Source: Pelobacter seleniigenes DSM 18267
GTDB taxonomy: Bacteria > Desulfobacterota > Desulfuromonadia > Desulfuromonadales > Geopsychrobacteraceae
Reading direction: 5' to 3'
DNA: 64,000 nt
Assembly: GCF_000711225.1 (NCBI RefSeq)
Contig: NZ_JOMG01000002.1
Span: forward strand, 1,624,501 to 1,688,500
The notes under the pieces were generated by a model that worked only from the letters and a program-made list of their open reading frames with translations, had not been told where the DNA came from and made no database searches. Below, in pieces: positions 45,460 through 54,558 of this stretch. Numbering within the stretch: the first letter of the stretch is position 1; every line of letters begins with the position of its first letter. A program made the translations under genes and the position numbers.

Positions 45460-46239
45460 TTACCTGCCGGCCCGCAAGTTGATCCGGCGAAAGGTCTCAA
45501 AATAGGTCCCGTTTGGCTGCACGGTTTCCTGCAGCATGGCATTGACCACCGTGCTTCTGAATTCCGCTCGGTCCGGTTCGGCGACGCATTTTATAAAAGG
45601 AACCAGGCTCGGCTGATCGATCCAGCGGATCAGCGCCTCGGCATCCGGGAAATAGCGGTCCGCATTCTCTCCCCAGACCTCAAGCTGCGCGAAGGGGACC
45701 CGCGCCGCCAGGGTCCGATAATCCTCGATATCCGGCATATACCAGGGCCAGACAAAAGAGCTGAAGTATTTTGCAAAAGCGGGTAGGGCGATGACCTTCT
45801 TAATGACGGCGAAGAAATGAGAGCAGTTCCCGTCGGCGGCAAAATTGAACCGGGCCACCCCGTGATCTTTGAGGGCGGCATGAACATTGGTCAGCAGGTT
45901 CCGGTGATCCTTGATCCAATGCAGGGTCGCATTGGAAATGATAATGTCAAATTTTTCCGTATAACGAATCGCATTGATATCGACGCGCTGAAACTCCAGA
46001 TTGGGTAAGCGGTGATTATGGGTAGCGCTTGCAATCATCCCTTCTGAAGCGTCAATGCCGAGGACATGCCCGTTTGGCACCTGCTCGGCGAGCTTGGCAG
46101 TGATCGCCCCATCACCGCAGCCCAGGTCGAGAATCTGCTCAGTCCCTTTGAAGCTGAACTCCGCAATTAATTTTGCCCCCCATTCTTTTTGATGGGTTGA
46201 CGCTTTGCGATACTTTTCGCCATCAAATTCAAAGGTCAT
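45460..46239 (-). CDS. Class I SAM-dependent methyltransferase (trans-aconitate methyltransferase-like)
   Basis: 259 aa. YRKASTHQKEWGAKLIAEF, ILDLGCGDGAITAKLA (motif I), VLGIDASEGMIASA and IISNATLHWIKDHRN are close to Tam/BioC-type methyltransferases. Start preceded by AAAGGGA. Small organic acid or lipid-like substrate suspected; not determined. Confidence 0.88.
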   Translation of the reverse strand: MTFEFDGEKYRKASTHQKEWGAKLIAEFSFKGTEQILDLGCGDGAITAKLAEQVPNGHVLGIDASEGMIASATHNHRLPNLEFQRVDINAIRYTEKFDIIISNATLHWIKDHRNLLTNVHAALKDHGVARFNFAADGNCSHFFAVIKKVIALPAFAKYFSSFVWPWYMPDIEDYRTLAARVPFAQLEVWGENADRYFPDAEALIRWIDQPSLVPFIKCVAEPDRAEFRSTVVNAMLQETVQPNGTYFETFRRINLRAGR

Positions 46240-46294
46240 CGGTCGTTCCCTTTCTGGTCTGAAGAAAAGCTAGAGGCTCTGACAGGCTGGCGAC

Positions 46295-47095
46295 TCAGGC
46301 GGACAGTGTTCCCCTTAATGTTGTCACCGCCTTGCCGCTCAGCTTCACCCGCTGGTTGGCGGACAATTCAACGTCAACAAAGCCGCCCCGGGTTGAGGCC
46401 TGGTAGCCGCTGAGACGTGATTGGTTTAACTTTTCTCCCCAATAGACAGCCAGGGCGCAGTGGGCCGAGCCGGTCACCGGATCTTCGTTAACACCGACCC
46501 AGGGAGCGAAGTTGCGGGAGATAAAATCGACCTGCGGGGTGGCGGTCTGCACTGTGACCACGATGCTGCGCCCCGGCAGCTGTTTTAAGCTGTCAAAGTT
46601 GGGAGTCAACTCCAGCAGGGTCTGCTCACTGTCAAGTTCGAGAAGGATTTTGCTGTCAAAGCCAGCCGTAGCGACGACCTGTTCCGGCCGGAGGCCCAAC
46701 AAGGGCAACACTTGAGGGTGCGGTGGGACCGTAAAATCAAGGGTTGGGGCAGGGAAGTCCATTTCAATACAGTCCTGATGCGGAGTCGCAGCCAATGGCC
46801 CGGACTGGGTTTGAAAAACCAGGGTCTCGCCGCAGGCTGCTCTGCCACTCTCTTTTAAAATATGAGTGGTCGCCAGGGTCGCATGGCCGCACAGGCTGAT
46901 CTCGACCTGCGGGGTGAACCAGCGCAGGCGCATATCTGCAAGGGCCAGAAAAGCCGTTTCGGAAATAGCCATTTCGGCGGCGATTGAGTGCATCAGGCTT
47001 TCATCCAGGCCTGTTTCGGTGATGCACACCCCAGCCGGGTTCCCTTTAAACGGTTCGGCGGTAAATGCATCAACTTGGTAGATGGTCAGGTCCAC
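46295..47095 (-). CDS. PhzF-family isomerase-like protein
   Basis: 266 aa from GTG 47095 (AAGGAG upstream), preferred over the longer frame to 47146 that overlaps a repeat. N-terminal LTIYQVDAFTAEPFKGNPAGVCI, catalytic-Glu segment EMAISETAFL and SLCGHATLATTHIL, then VTGSAHCALAVYWGEKL. Diaminopimelate-epimerase fold. Substrate unknown; no phenazine genes nearby. Confidence 0.92.
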   Translation of the reverse strand: MDLTIYQVDAFTAEPFKGNPAGVCITETGLDESLMHSIAAEMAISETAFLALADMRLRWFTPQVEISLCGHATLATTHILKESGRAACGETLVFQTQSGPLAATPHQDCIEMDFPAPTLDFTVPPHPQVLPLLGLRPEQVVATAGFDSKILLELDSEQTLLELTPNFDSLKQLPGRSIVVTVQTATPQVDFISRNFAPWVGVNEDPVTGSAHCALAVYWGEKLNQSRLSGYQASTRGGFVDVELSANQRVKLSGKAVTTLRGTLSA

Positions 47096-47113
47096 GTCAT
47101 GCTCCTTAGCTAT

Positions 47114-47165
47114 CAGGCTGTTGAAAAAACAGCCTGTCGGGCCCATGGATGGGCGATCAAAAACA
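47114..47165. repeat. Hairpin-forming dispersed repeat, copy 3
   Basis: CAGGCTGTT (47114-47122) and AACAGCCTG (47128-47136) form a perfect 9-bp stem with loop GAAAA. A second small palindrome follows (GCCCATGGATGGGC) with an A-tract. It lies between the PhzF start and the ABC transporter stop. Confidence 0.6.
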
Positions 47166-47256
47166 GTGAGGACTTCTTAAGCCATTGATTTTGTGAGGTG
47201 AAGGACTTCGCACCTTCCTCCACCGGGCTTGAAAAAGGCCAGGGATCAACAAGCTG

Positions 47257-49215
47257 CTATGCCGGTTGGGTCGCGGCCAGGTATTCAGGCGTCGGCAGCA
47301 GGCGCCATTGACTGTGCCCCTGTAATTCCAGCACGCTGTCGTGGAAAGGAATGATGGTGGGGCGGTGGCCGACGCTGATGTAGTTGATTCCCAACTCCTG
47401 CAGGCGCTGATAGAGGTTGGCTTCATTCCCCACATCCAGGGCGCTGGTCGCCTCATCCAGCACAGCATATTCGGGGCGGTTGATGAGCAGGCGGGCAAAC
47501 GCCAGCCGCTGCTGCTCGCCCAGCGACAGCACATCGGCCCAGTCCAGTTCGACGTCGAAACCGCCAACGCGTTCGGCCAGGTCTTCCAGCCGCACTGCCT
47601 GCAGCACCCGGCTCAGTTCGGCTTCCGGAATCTCATTTTCCAGTTTGGGGTAGATCAACTGTTCCCGCAGCGAGCCCAGCAACATATAGGGGCGTTGAGG
47701 GAGAAAGAAGATGTCTTCCAGTGGCGGTCGTTTGATAACTCCCTGCCCCTGCGTCCAGAGCCCGGCAATCGCCCTGAGCAGGGAACTTTTACCGACCCCG
47801 CTTTCACCGACCACCAGCAGGTTTTTCCAATCTTTCCGGGCAATAGTCAAGTCCTGAATCAGGGCGTGTTGACGGTCGGGCGTGAGCAGGGTGACCTGAT
47901 CGAGGGAGAAGCCGTCCGCCTGTTCAGAATGGATGCCGGCCGGCACTGCCCGCTCCGGAGAGACGGTCTCGGCAAAAGCCGAGAGCCGCTGCACCCCGGC
48001 GGCGAAGTTGGTGATGGGCTCAATCTGGGCGACGATAAGGGACAGGGCAGCATAGACCTGGGTAAAGGCCATGTTGGCCTGAACCATATCGCCATATTCG
48101 ATTTTGCCACTGAAATATTGGGGAAACAGAATCAAAAACGGCAGCACCATCGGCAAATAGCTGTAGGCCGTGGTGAAGAAAGAAAGATTCCGCTGCCAGC
48201 CGATCAGCAAGCTGAAGTTTTTCAGGACATTTCGAAAGCGTCCGCTAATCTGATCGATTTCCGGTTTTTCGCCCTGGTAGAAGGCGATGGACTCGGCGTT
48301 ATCGCGAACATGAACCAGGGAATAACGGAAATCAGCCTCGTAACGCAATTGGTTGAAGTTGAGGCGCACCAGGCGCTTACCGATCAGGGCGGTCAGCCCG
48401 GTGCCGATCACGGAGTAGCTGAGAACCACGATCACCAGCAGGGCCGATTTGGACCAGAGGATGCCGGAGAAGGAGATCAGATCCATCAGCGAGCCGAGCA
48501 GAATCAGCAGGAAGAGCAGTGAGGTTCTGGTAAAAGAACGGATGTCCTCCATGATCCGCTGATCAGGGTTGTCGATTTCTCCACCCGTTTCGATCTCGTA
48601 ATAACTGCGGTTGCGGAAATAGTTGCCGAGAAACTCGCCGGTCATCCACTCCCGCCAGCGCATTCCCAGGTAATTCTGCACGTAACCGTAGAGGGCGACA
48701 ATGGGAATACCGACCAAAAAGCCACTGAAATAGACGGCTATAAACAGGTAGGCCAGATCCTGATTCTTTTTCACCAGGGCGTTGGTAAAGTAGTTGCCGA
48801 TGTAACTGAAGGCGACGTTAATCCCCGTGACTGACAATGACAGCAACAGGACGATGGCCAGCAGGCTCCAGGCGCTCCGGCGCAGCCGCAGCTGCTGACG
48901 GAAAAAAGCAAAGACCAGCAGGGGCAGGGCCAGCATGCTGAGCACCAGCCAGCCCTCATTGTGGTAGATGTGCAGAACCAGGGTCAACAGGCCTGGTGCG
49001 ACCGTAGTGGTTATTTTGGGTGCAAAATGATGCGCGATCAAAGTCAGCCCACCGACGGTCAGAAACAGTAGGCCAAACAGTAAAATCAGCAGCATGACCA
49101 ACAGCAACATGAGCAGCCAGGCTCCGCCGTGGGAGCGGGGGAAAAAATAGGGTTGGGCAATGGTGAGAAAACTTTTCCAAAGGGAGAGCTTTGCATGGCG
49201 GGTATCGTTTTTCAT
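47257..49215 (-). CDS. SbmA/YddA-like ABC transporter (fused permease and ATPase)
   Basis: 652 aa. About eight hydrophobic segments (residues 30-400) with the ABCD/SbmA-like stretch YFTNALVKKNQDLAYLF, MRWREWMTGEFLGNYF and NPDQRIMEDIRSFT. The C-terminal ATPase has Walker A GESGVGKSSLL, signature LSLGEQQRLAFARLL, Walker B YAVLDEATSALD and the H-loop GHRPT. Family members move peptides, vitamin B12 or very-long-chain acyl groups. Substrate unknown. AGGAAGG lies upstream. Confidence 0.92.
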   Translation of the reverse strand: MKNDTRHAKLSLWKSFLTIAQPYFFPRSHGGAWLLMLLLVMLLILLFGLLFLTVGGLTLIAHHFAPKITTTVAPGLLTLVLHIYHNEGWLVLSMLALPLLVFAFFRQQLRLRRSAWSLLAIVLLLSLSVTGINVAFSYIGNYFTNALVKKNQDLAYLFIAVYFSGFLVGIPIVALYGYVQNYLGMRWREWMTGEFLGNYFRNRSYYEIETGGEIDNPDQRIMEDIRSFTRTSLLFLLILLGSLMDLISFSGILWSKSALLVIVVLSYSVIGTGLTALIGKRLVRLNFNQLRYEADFRYSLVHVRDNAESIAFYQGEKPEIDQISGRFRNVLKNFSLLIGWQRNLSFFTTAYSYLPMVLPFLILFPQYFSGKIEYGDMVQANMAFTQVYAALSLIVAQIEPITNFAAGVQRLSAFAETVSPERAVPAGIHSEQADGFSLDQVTLLTPDRQHALIQDLTIARKDWKNLLVVGESGVGKSSLLRAIAGLWTQGQGVIKRPPLEDIFFLPQRPYMLLGSLREQLIYPKLENEIPEAELSRVLQAVRLEDLAERVGGFDVELDWADVLSLGEQQRLAFARLLINRPEYAVLDEATSALDVGNEANLYQRLQELGINYISVGHRPTIIPFHDSVLELQGHSQWRLLPTPEYLAATQPA

Positions 49216-49411
49216 AACTTCGGGCCTTCCTCGGGTTGGTGAGAAGTGCTCCAGTTCGTATAGGCGGGGTCATATTCAAAATTCCCGGTCATCCCTACTA
49301 CTGACAATAGTAGCGGAAAGATTCTGAATATTGAATATGATCGATAAGACAGGGCGCAATTTGGCGAAGATATGCCGTTGCCAGCTGTTGTTTTGCACGG
49401 TTGGATGGCCG

Positions 49412-49939
49412 TTAGGACAGCAATCCTTTGACAAAGAAGCCAAAGTGGCCCCTTTGGAGTGAAATTTTCCGGTGACTTTTGGCCGTCGGGTTCCGATTGG
49501 GCTGGATCAGCCATTGAATGTAGTAGCCGGCAACCCGCCATTTGCCATCCTGATCAAGCATGGCGGTGACGGTCTCTATGGAGTTTTTCTTGTTTTGGAA
49601 TGATGTCGCAAGCAGAATGACAACATAGTTCCCGACCGGCGCTCTGGGCAATGAGGTTGCATCATGCTTGCTGGTGACGGTTCTGCTGAGGACCGGGCCC
49701 AGGGCGGGACGGATATTTTCAAGCTGTTCGACCCACTGCGGCCGGGGAACCTGTTGCTGGAAATAGTTTGCCGATGTCTCCCAGCTGTCAGCGTAGTGAC
49801 CGGCATCGACAAGGTGCAGGAAATTTTCTGCTGCGGCAACGGCTGCAATATCCTGCGTCTGATCGGCGAAACAGGCGGGAGCCAAGGCAAAAACGGCAAG
49901 GAAAACCAGAACGACTCTGCTGACGGTAAAACTTTTCAC
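49412..49939 (-). CDS. Secreted DUF4019-domain protein
   Basis: 175 aa from GTG 49939 (GGAGGGG upstream). Signal peptide ends near APACFA. DUF4019 pattern: FLHLVDAGHYADSWETSANYFQ, VPRPQWVEQLENIRPALGPVLSR, GKWRVAGYYI. Exported, function unknown. The basic tail after WRVAGYYIQW is longer than usual. Confidence 0.85.
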   Translation of the reverse strand: MKSFTVSRVVLVFLAVFALAPACFADQTQDIAAVAAAENFLHLVDAGHYADSWETSANYFQQQVPRPQWVEQLENIRPALGPVLSRTVTSKHDATSLPRAPVGNYVVILLATSFQNKKNSIETVTAMLDQDGKWRVAGYYIQWLIQPNRNPTAKSHRKISLQRGHFGFFVKGLLS

Positions 49940-50303
49940 AATCCCCTCCGGATTTTGTTATGCGTATATGGCACGATTTGAGTGACGTGCACCGCCAGAT
50001 TATCATAAATCATTATCCTTGCAAGGATCTTCGAGGGGCGATGACTGAGAAGCCCGGAACGGTCCAGCCCCTTTATTGCTGGATGTCCAAGCGCCATCAG
50101 GGGTTGAAAAAATCCATCCCTGGACACGACAAGCTGTTGAAAAACCGCCTGCTACAGTTTCGGCTGAATCCCTTTTTGCCATGCCATCGTGACTATAAAC
50201 AGCGCTTGCCCCGCGATCTGGCTGAGATGGCGGGCTATTGATTTTTTTAAAAATGAATGATATGTTCACTTTTAATTTGGGCATGCCTCATGGAGTCAGG
50301 AAG
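49940..50303. other. Divergent intergenic region with hairpin repeats and a TetR operator candidate
   Basis: 364 bp between DUF4019 and TetR genes. Two copies of the GTTGAAAAA repeat lie here (near 50103 and 50133). An AT-rich imperfect palindrome (TGAATGATATGTTCA, inside 50249-50273) before the TetR gene is a candidate autoregulatory operator. Confidence 0.4.
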
Positions 50304-50936
50304 ATGGTGCAGGTTTTAAAAGATAGTGTGAAAAAGCAGATTGCAGATGCGGCTGAACGCATGTTTGCAAAAGTAGGATACAAGAAAGCTACAGTGGGGA
50401 TGATTGCCTGCGAAGCGGGTGTTGCAACGGGAAATATCTATAAATATTACGCTAATAAAGAAAAGTTGTTCAATTCAATCATCACGCCAGAGTTTGTTGA
50501 AGAGTTCAAGAGACTGACTCGAAACCGCGTGGCAATTCTGATTAATCCGGCCAAGGCAGAGGAAGCTCGATCAATAGAAACTGGAGACGCGGGAAAATTA
50601 TTGCGCTTCTGGATTGATAATCGCCTGAAAGTCATCATCCTTCTGGCGAGAGCGGAAGGATCAAAATATGAATCATTTACCGAGGAATATATCCAGGCAA
50701 TGGCAAAACAAGCGCTGGACAACCTCCCTTCCGCACACCCGAATCTCAATGATAACGAAGTTTTCCGATTTACCTTTAATACCCGGTTGGCAGATACCGT
50801 AAGGGGGATTGTTTCAATTCTGCAAACCTTTGAGAACGAGGAACAGATAGTCGCTGCATTTGCGACAAGCTGGGCTTATCACTATGCAGGGATCAACGCT
50901 GTCATCAGCTGGTGCAGCCTGCCGAATGACGAATAA
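50304..50936 (+). CDS. TetR-family transcriptional regulator
   Basis: 210 aa from ATG 50304. N-terminal HTH with AAERMFAKVGYKKATVGMIA and GVATGNIYKYYANKEKLF, then a helical ligand domain. Codon use is more AT-rich than the neighbouring genes. It precedes a small helical protein gene, probably in one operon. Ligand unknown. Confidence 0.88.
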   Translation: MVQVLKDSVKKQIADAAERMFAKVGYKKATVGMIACEAGVATGNIYKYYANKEKLFNSIITPEFVEEFKRLTRNRVAILINPAKAEEARSIETGDAGKLLRFWIDNRLKVIILLARAEGSKYESFTEEYIQAMAKQALDNLPSAHPNLNDNEVFRFTFNTRLADTVRGIVSILQTFENEEQIVAAFATSWAYHYAGINAVISWCSLPNDE

Positions 50937-50960
50937 AAATTGAGTTTAAAGGGTTGAGTT

Positions 50961-51293
50961 ATGAGCATATTCAGTGTCATTGCCGAAGCAAAAATCCAGG
51001 ATTGGTTTCGAAGAAAAAGTGCCGGCGAAATTGAACAGCCCGCAATCATTGACCCAATTGATACTGTTAAATCTGCTGAAACCTATTTGCTGGAGGATAT
51101 TTTGGCGCTGATAGAAAAGGCCAGCAAGGTCGATCCAGAAAGACGGGAGCTGATGATACAAAAATCAAGGCAGATGGAACTTCAATTGCTGACGACCTTA
51201 GAAAAAGATGGTTACAATTTGATGTCACAAATGACCGCAAAAACCATTCAAGATCATAGGAAAAAGTTCAGGCCCGAATCGCCACTTTCCTGA
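50961..51293 (+). CDS. Small helical protein of unknown function, co-operonic with TetR
   Basis: 110 aa. MSIFSVIAEAKIQDWFRRK at the N-terminus slightly recalls DUF1992 proteins but lacks the rest of that domain. The remainder is charged and helical (YLLEDILALIEKASKVDPER, RQMELQLLTTLEKDGYNLM). AAAGGG precedes the ATG, 24 bp after the TetR stop. No function assigned. Confidence 0.65.
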   Translation: MSIFSVIAEAKIQDWFRRKSAGEIEQPAIIDPIDTVKSAETYLLEDILALIEKASKVDPERRELMIQKSRQMELQLLTTLEKDGYNLMSQMTAKTIQDHRKKFRPESPLS

Positions 51294-51391
51294 CCGGCGG
51301 AAACTGACTCTCAAGAAGCATTGGTTTAGCTACAGGTTGCCTAGACTCAGGCCTTAAACGGTCTGCCAGAGCAGGTTCAAGCTTTTGCAAG

Positions 51392-51934
51392 TCATCGCAG
51401 ATATTGAGGGTAACGTTCGATTTTGGTTTGTAATCTGTCCGCTAAAAACTGATTGGCGGTGCCAAGCTGCTCCAAGATAGTGCAGGCTTCGTCTCTGTAT
51501 TGCAAGATCTTCTCATTGTTCCAGTGGGCCGGCGGGGGCTGGAGGTTGGTGATTCGATCACACAATTTGACCATCCAGACCGCCCTGGGCTGCTGCTTGA
51601 TTCTGCGCAGACTGTCGAGCATCTGCTCCTGTTTGGTTGGCAGTTGCAGGTTTTTGCTGAGCGCTGAAACCCCGGCAGCCACCTCGTGACCAAACTCCTC
51701 AGCAATGTCTTGGTAGGTCGTCGGAGTATCCTCGATGGCGTCATGCAGCAATGCGCATTGGATCAGCAGGTTGGGGTTTTCTATGCGGTGATTGTCAGCA
51801 ATGGCGGCGGCTGCTTCCATGGCTACCAGCCCCAGATGGTTGATATACGCAATATCGCTGCCCGGGAGGGTTTGCCCAAGATGGATTGTCGAGGCAAAGT
51901 TCCAGGCTTTCAGGTAAGTATCTTGGTTCCACAT
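51392..51934 (-). CDS. HD-domain (p)ppGpp hydrolase-like protein (MESH1/SpoT-HD type)
   Basis: 180 aa. INHLGLVAMEAAA with the first His, LIQCALLHDAIEDTPTTYQD (HD pair plus ED) and MVKLCDRITNLQPPP (final Asp) match the RelA/SpoT hydrolase domain without a synthetase part. A small alarmone hydrolase role is therefore likely. Ribosome binding site weak. Confidence 0.85.
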   Translation of the reverse strand: MWNQDTYLKAWNFASTIHLGQTLPGSDIAYINHLGLVAMEAAAAIADNHRIENPNLLIQCALLHDAIEDTPTTYQDIAEEFGHEVAAGVSALSKNLQLPTKQEQMLDSLRRIKQQPRAVWMVKLCDRITNLQPPPAHWNNEKILQYRDEACTILEQLGTANQFLADRLQTKIERYPQYLR

Positions 51935-51961
51935 ACTGAAGTTATTCTTTCTTCGGCTGAA

Positions 51962-52246
51962 TCAGCCGTGACGATGTTTTTTTACTTTTGCCTGATAAAC
52001 CCGGCTAACGTGGATCAGGCTGGCCAGCTTGAGAGCTGGTTTGATCAACAATTGCGCACTGCCCGCGATAAATAACCAGGTGCCACGTTCGACCAGGGAA
52101 TTTGACAGGAAGAAAAAGCTTCCTATTAAAAACCAGACCGCGATCAGCAGATCATTGATTGCGCCTATCGCTTCATACCTGCGCTGAATAACAATATGTT
52201 CCCGGCCTAAATCCAGTTCCAGATTGCGGCTGCGGTATTTTCTCAT
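51962..52246 (-). CDS. YrhK-like small membrane protein
   Basis: 94 aa with two membrane helices (INDLLIAVWFLIGSFFFL, GTWLFIAGSAQLLIKPAL). The segment QRRYEAIGAINDLLIAVWFLIGS is typical of YrhK-domain proteins. AGGTAGGG precedes the start. Function unknown. Confidence 0.75.
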   Translation of the reverse strand: MRKYRSRNLELDLGREHIVIQRRYEAIGAINDLLIAVWFLIGSFFFLSNSLVERGTWLFIAGSAQLLIKPALKLASLIHVSRVYQAKVKKHRHG

Positions 52247-52260
52247 TCCCTACCTTTTAC

Positions 52261-52310
52261 AGGTTGTTGAAAAAGTCCATCGGCTCGACAGACTGTTGTT
52301 AGGCCACCTG
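52261..52310. repeat. Hairpin-forming dispersed repeat, copy 4
   Basis: AGGTTGTTGAAAAAGTCCATCGG and the following CTCGACAGACTGTTG belong to the GTTGAAAAA repeat group (compare 47114-47165 and 50103-50160). It lies just past the lipoprotein stop at 52311. Confidence 0.4.
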
Positions 52311-52865
52311 TTAAAACTGGCAAGCCTTGGGCAAATTTGAAGTGACCTCCAGAAGATGTTTTGCGCCATTTTCAAGCTTGTAAACAGTGACTCCGTCGAT
52401 CGGTTCGACAACAACCTCATAATGAGCATTCTCTTCAGGAGTGAAGACCGACGAGGTATAAAAATGCTTATAGCAGTCTCGCTGGCAGGATTGGAATTTG
52501 GTCCGAAAGCTGTTGACCAGTGGGACTCCCGCCTTGACCTGGAAGGTCGCCGAAGTTGTGCTGGGTTTTCTCAGGTCCAGACGCCCCATAATTGCCGGGC
52601 TCTTGGAACATTCAACAGACTGATAAAGATAAATGACAGTCGGAAAGGTGCGACGGTATTCCGTGCTGATCATTTTCCCGGCAAAGGTCTCTTTTTCCGC
52701 TGCGGGAACAATCTCTCCGGTCTGTTCGGAAATGTAATGATTGACGTCATTTCGGATATAGGTGACCGATGCCAGGCCGCCTGACCGATCGACCGAATAA
52801 ATGGGTTTTGCGCAGCCTGACAGCAGGATGAGGAGAATTGCCAGCACCAGCAGTTTTTTCATCAT
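52311..52865 (-). CDS. Lipoprotein of unknown function
   Basis: 184 aa. Signal peptide with lipobox LLSGC (Cys18), then a beta-rich mature part with three further cysteines (VECSKS, FQSCQRDCYKHF). GGGAG precedes the ATG. No family recognised. Confidence 0.75.
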   Translation of the reverse strand: MMKKLLVLAILLILLSGCAKPIYSVDRSGGLASVTYIRNDVNHYISEQTGEIVPAAEKETFAGKMISTEYRRTFPTVIYLYQSVECSKSPAIMGRLDLRKPSTTSATFQVKAGVPLVNSFRTKFQSCQRDCYKHFYTSSVFTPEENAHYEVVVEPIDGVTVYKLENGAKHLLEVTSNLPKACQF

Positions 52866-52893
52866 GATCTCCCTGGATGATCCGATAGGTGAT

Positions 52894-53229
52894 TTATTTC
52901 GAGGCCTTCTTGGTTTTTTTGATTTTAGGCGGAGGCAGTTCTTGTTCGGTCAAACGGACCAATTCACTGAGCCAGTCCTTGTCTTCAAGCCGATCTTCGA
53001 TCAAAAATGACGGCTTCGCCCCCTCGTATGCCGGGGCTTCCACAACATCGTCTATGAATGCCCGGCCGGCACTGGTTGGTTTGACAAACAGCTGATTGTC
53101 ACAGATTAAAGCGACGACCTTTTCGTTGCAGTAAACGGCATATTCCCCAAACATTTTCCGGGTACGGATGTTGCCGGCCGCAGCTATTTGTTCGCTGACA
53201 AACTGCACAAAATTTTTATCTGATGCCAT
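52894..53229 (-). CDS. TfoX N-terminal-domain protein
   Basis: 111 aa. Text such as NIRTRKMFGEYAVYCNEKVVALICDNQLFVK is diagnostic of the TfoX/Sxy N-terminal domain. The C-terminal domain of Sxy is absent and the tail is Lys-rich (PPPKIKKTKKASK). A competence role cannot be assumed for this short form. Confidence 0.9.
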   Translation of the reverse strand: MASDKNFVQFVSEQIAAAGNIRTRKMFGEYAVYCNEKVVALICDNQLFVKPTSAGRAFIDDVVEAPAYEGAKPSFLIEDRLEDKDWLSELVRLTEQELPPPKIKKTKKASK

Positions 53230-53508
53230 AAATTCTACTCATTGTTTTGAGTTTGTTACCTGTTTGCCTTAAAAAAGCGGCACTGTCAAGGCATGGCGGG
53301 CCGCAGCAACAATGCCGATATTGGTCATTCACCTGTGGTTTCGTTGCGGATGATGTAAATAAACCGCTGCGCAAATAAAAAACAGTCCCGGCAAAGATTC
53401 TTATGGTGAGCCTGGGGCTGATCAGTGGTAAGCGATTTCATGGTAAACCCAGCACGAGAGATAGTCCCCCCCGCCTCAAGTGCTTAACAGGCTCTTTTTG
53501 ACCATTTG

Positions 53509-54015
53509 CTAAGGAACGGAAATAACCTTGACCTTGTAAAAAGTCAATTGCGGCTTACCATCGTATTCGCCGACAAGTTTACCATTATTGGAAAGCTTCA
53601 GTTTGCAGCCTGATGCAGCTTCCGCCCCTGGAATTCGGTTGATTGAGAACTCTGCGCTCAGGTTACTGTTTTCCTCAGCCGTGAGTTCAAGGCCAACAAA
53701 ACAACCACCATCATACCCGGGTCCGCCCTGTTGTAACCGCAATGAGAATTTAAGTTTTTCTCCGGCGGGAATGATATAGCTATCGGCCGGGTGATCATCC
53801 ACCAGAATGGGCTGAGCGCCCCAGCTTTCATCCTGATTGTAAAGGGAAACCCAGACCGCCTCAGCTTTAAAAATACCTCGTTTCGCCAGGTTGATAGCAT
53901 TGACGTGCAGTTGAGCTGTTGGCCCGCTTTTCGGCGGCACAATTTTTTGTGGGGCGCAGGCGGCCAAAGAAAAGCAAATCAGGATAAAAATCGCTATGGT
54001 CAGTAATTTTTTCAT
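53509..54015 (-). CDS. Lipoprotein of unknown function
   Basis: 168 aa. Lipobox SLAAC (Cys20) after a short signal, then a beta-sandwich-like mature part (VWVSLYNQDESWGAQPILVDD, YIIPAGEKLKFSLRLQQGG). CGAGGA precedes the ATG. No family recognised. Confidence 0.72.
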   Translation of the reverse strand: MKKLLTIAIFILICFSLAACAPQKIVPPKSGPTAQLHVNAINLAKRGIFKAEAVWVSLYNQDESWGAQPILVDDHPADSYIIPAGEKLKFSLRLQQGGPGYDGGCFVGLELTAEENSNLSAEFSINRIPGAEAASGCKLKLSNNGKLVGEYDGKPQLTFYKVKVISVP

Positions 54016-54074
54016 GGAAGATCCTCGTTGAGTTGGGTGTTACGAATAAAATCACTTTTCGTCCATATGATGGA

Positions 54075-54123
54075 CGACTTTAACCGGTTGCGCTACGCAA
54101 TCGGTTGGGATGATTGGTTATGA
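54075..54123 (-). other. Possible short attC-like site at the 3' end of the VOC gene
   Basis: On the minus strand the VOC stop codon lies in TTCATAAC, followed by CAATCATCCC, an imperfect stem (AACCGATTGCG and CGCAACCGG) and GGTTAAAG. This mirrors attC layout (TAAC start, GTTA end), but at about 46 bp it is shorter than usual, so I rate it only moderately. Confidence 0.4.
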
Positions 54124-54558
54124 ATCTGCTGCTAGTCTCATGTTGCCATTGTCATCAAATGTGAACATCGGCCCCCATGCGACTTCCCAATAGTAACCGT
54201 CAAGGTCAGCAAAATAGCCACTGAAACCACCCCAGAAAGTCTCCTGCGGTTCTTTGACGATTTTGGCCCCGGCGTTTTCGGCACATTTCATCATGGCGAC
54301 CACTTCGTCTTTGCTGCGGGCATTATGGGCCAAGGTGATGCCGCTGAAAGCGTTACGTGTTGTCGGCACCTGCGGCGAAATGTCTTCAGCAAGTTTGTCG
54401 AGCGGATAAAGGGCCAGCCATGCTCCGGGGAGTTCAATAAATGTGATGGCCGTAGAGGCGGTGTTCGGAGGAGTGTTCAGCACCTGCCGGTAAAATTCCG
54501 TGGCCCTGGGCAGATCGTCCACCCCGAGAGAGATCACGGTCATTCTTGGTATTTTCAT
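54118..54558 (-). CDS. VOC-superfamily protein (glyoxalase-like)
   Basis: 146 aa. VISLGVDDLPRATEFYRQVL and a second half with AENAGAKIVKEPQETFWGGFSGYFADLDGYYWEVAW. Ends inside an attC-like sequence, so it may be a gene cassette. GGGAGG precedes the ATG. Substrate unknown. Confidence 0.88.
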   Translation of the reverse strand: MKIPRMTVISLGVDDLPRATEFYRQVLNTPPNTASTAITFIELPGAWLALYPLDKLAEDISPQVPTTRNAFSGITLAHNARSKDEVVAMMKCAENAGAKIVKEPQETFWGGFSGYFADLDGYYWEVAWGPMFTFDDNGNMRLAADS

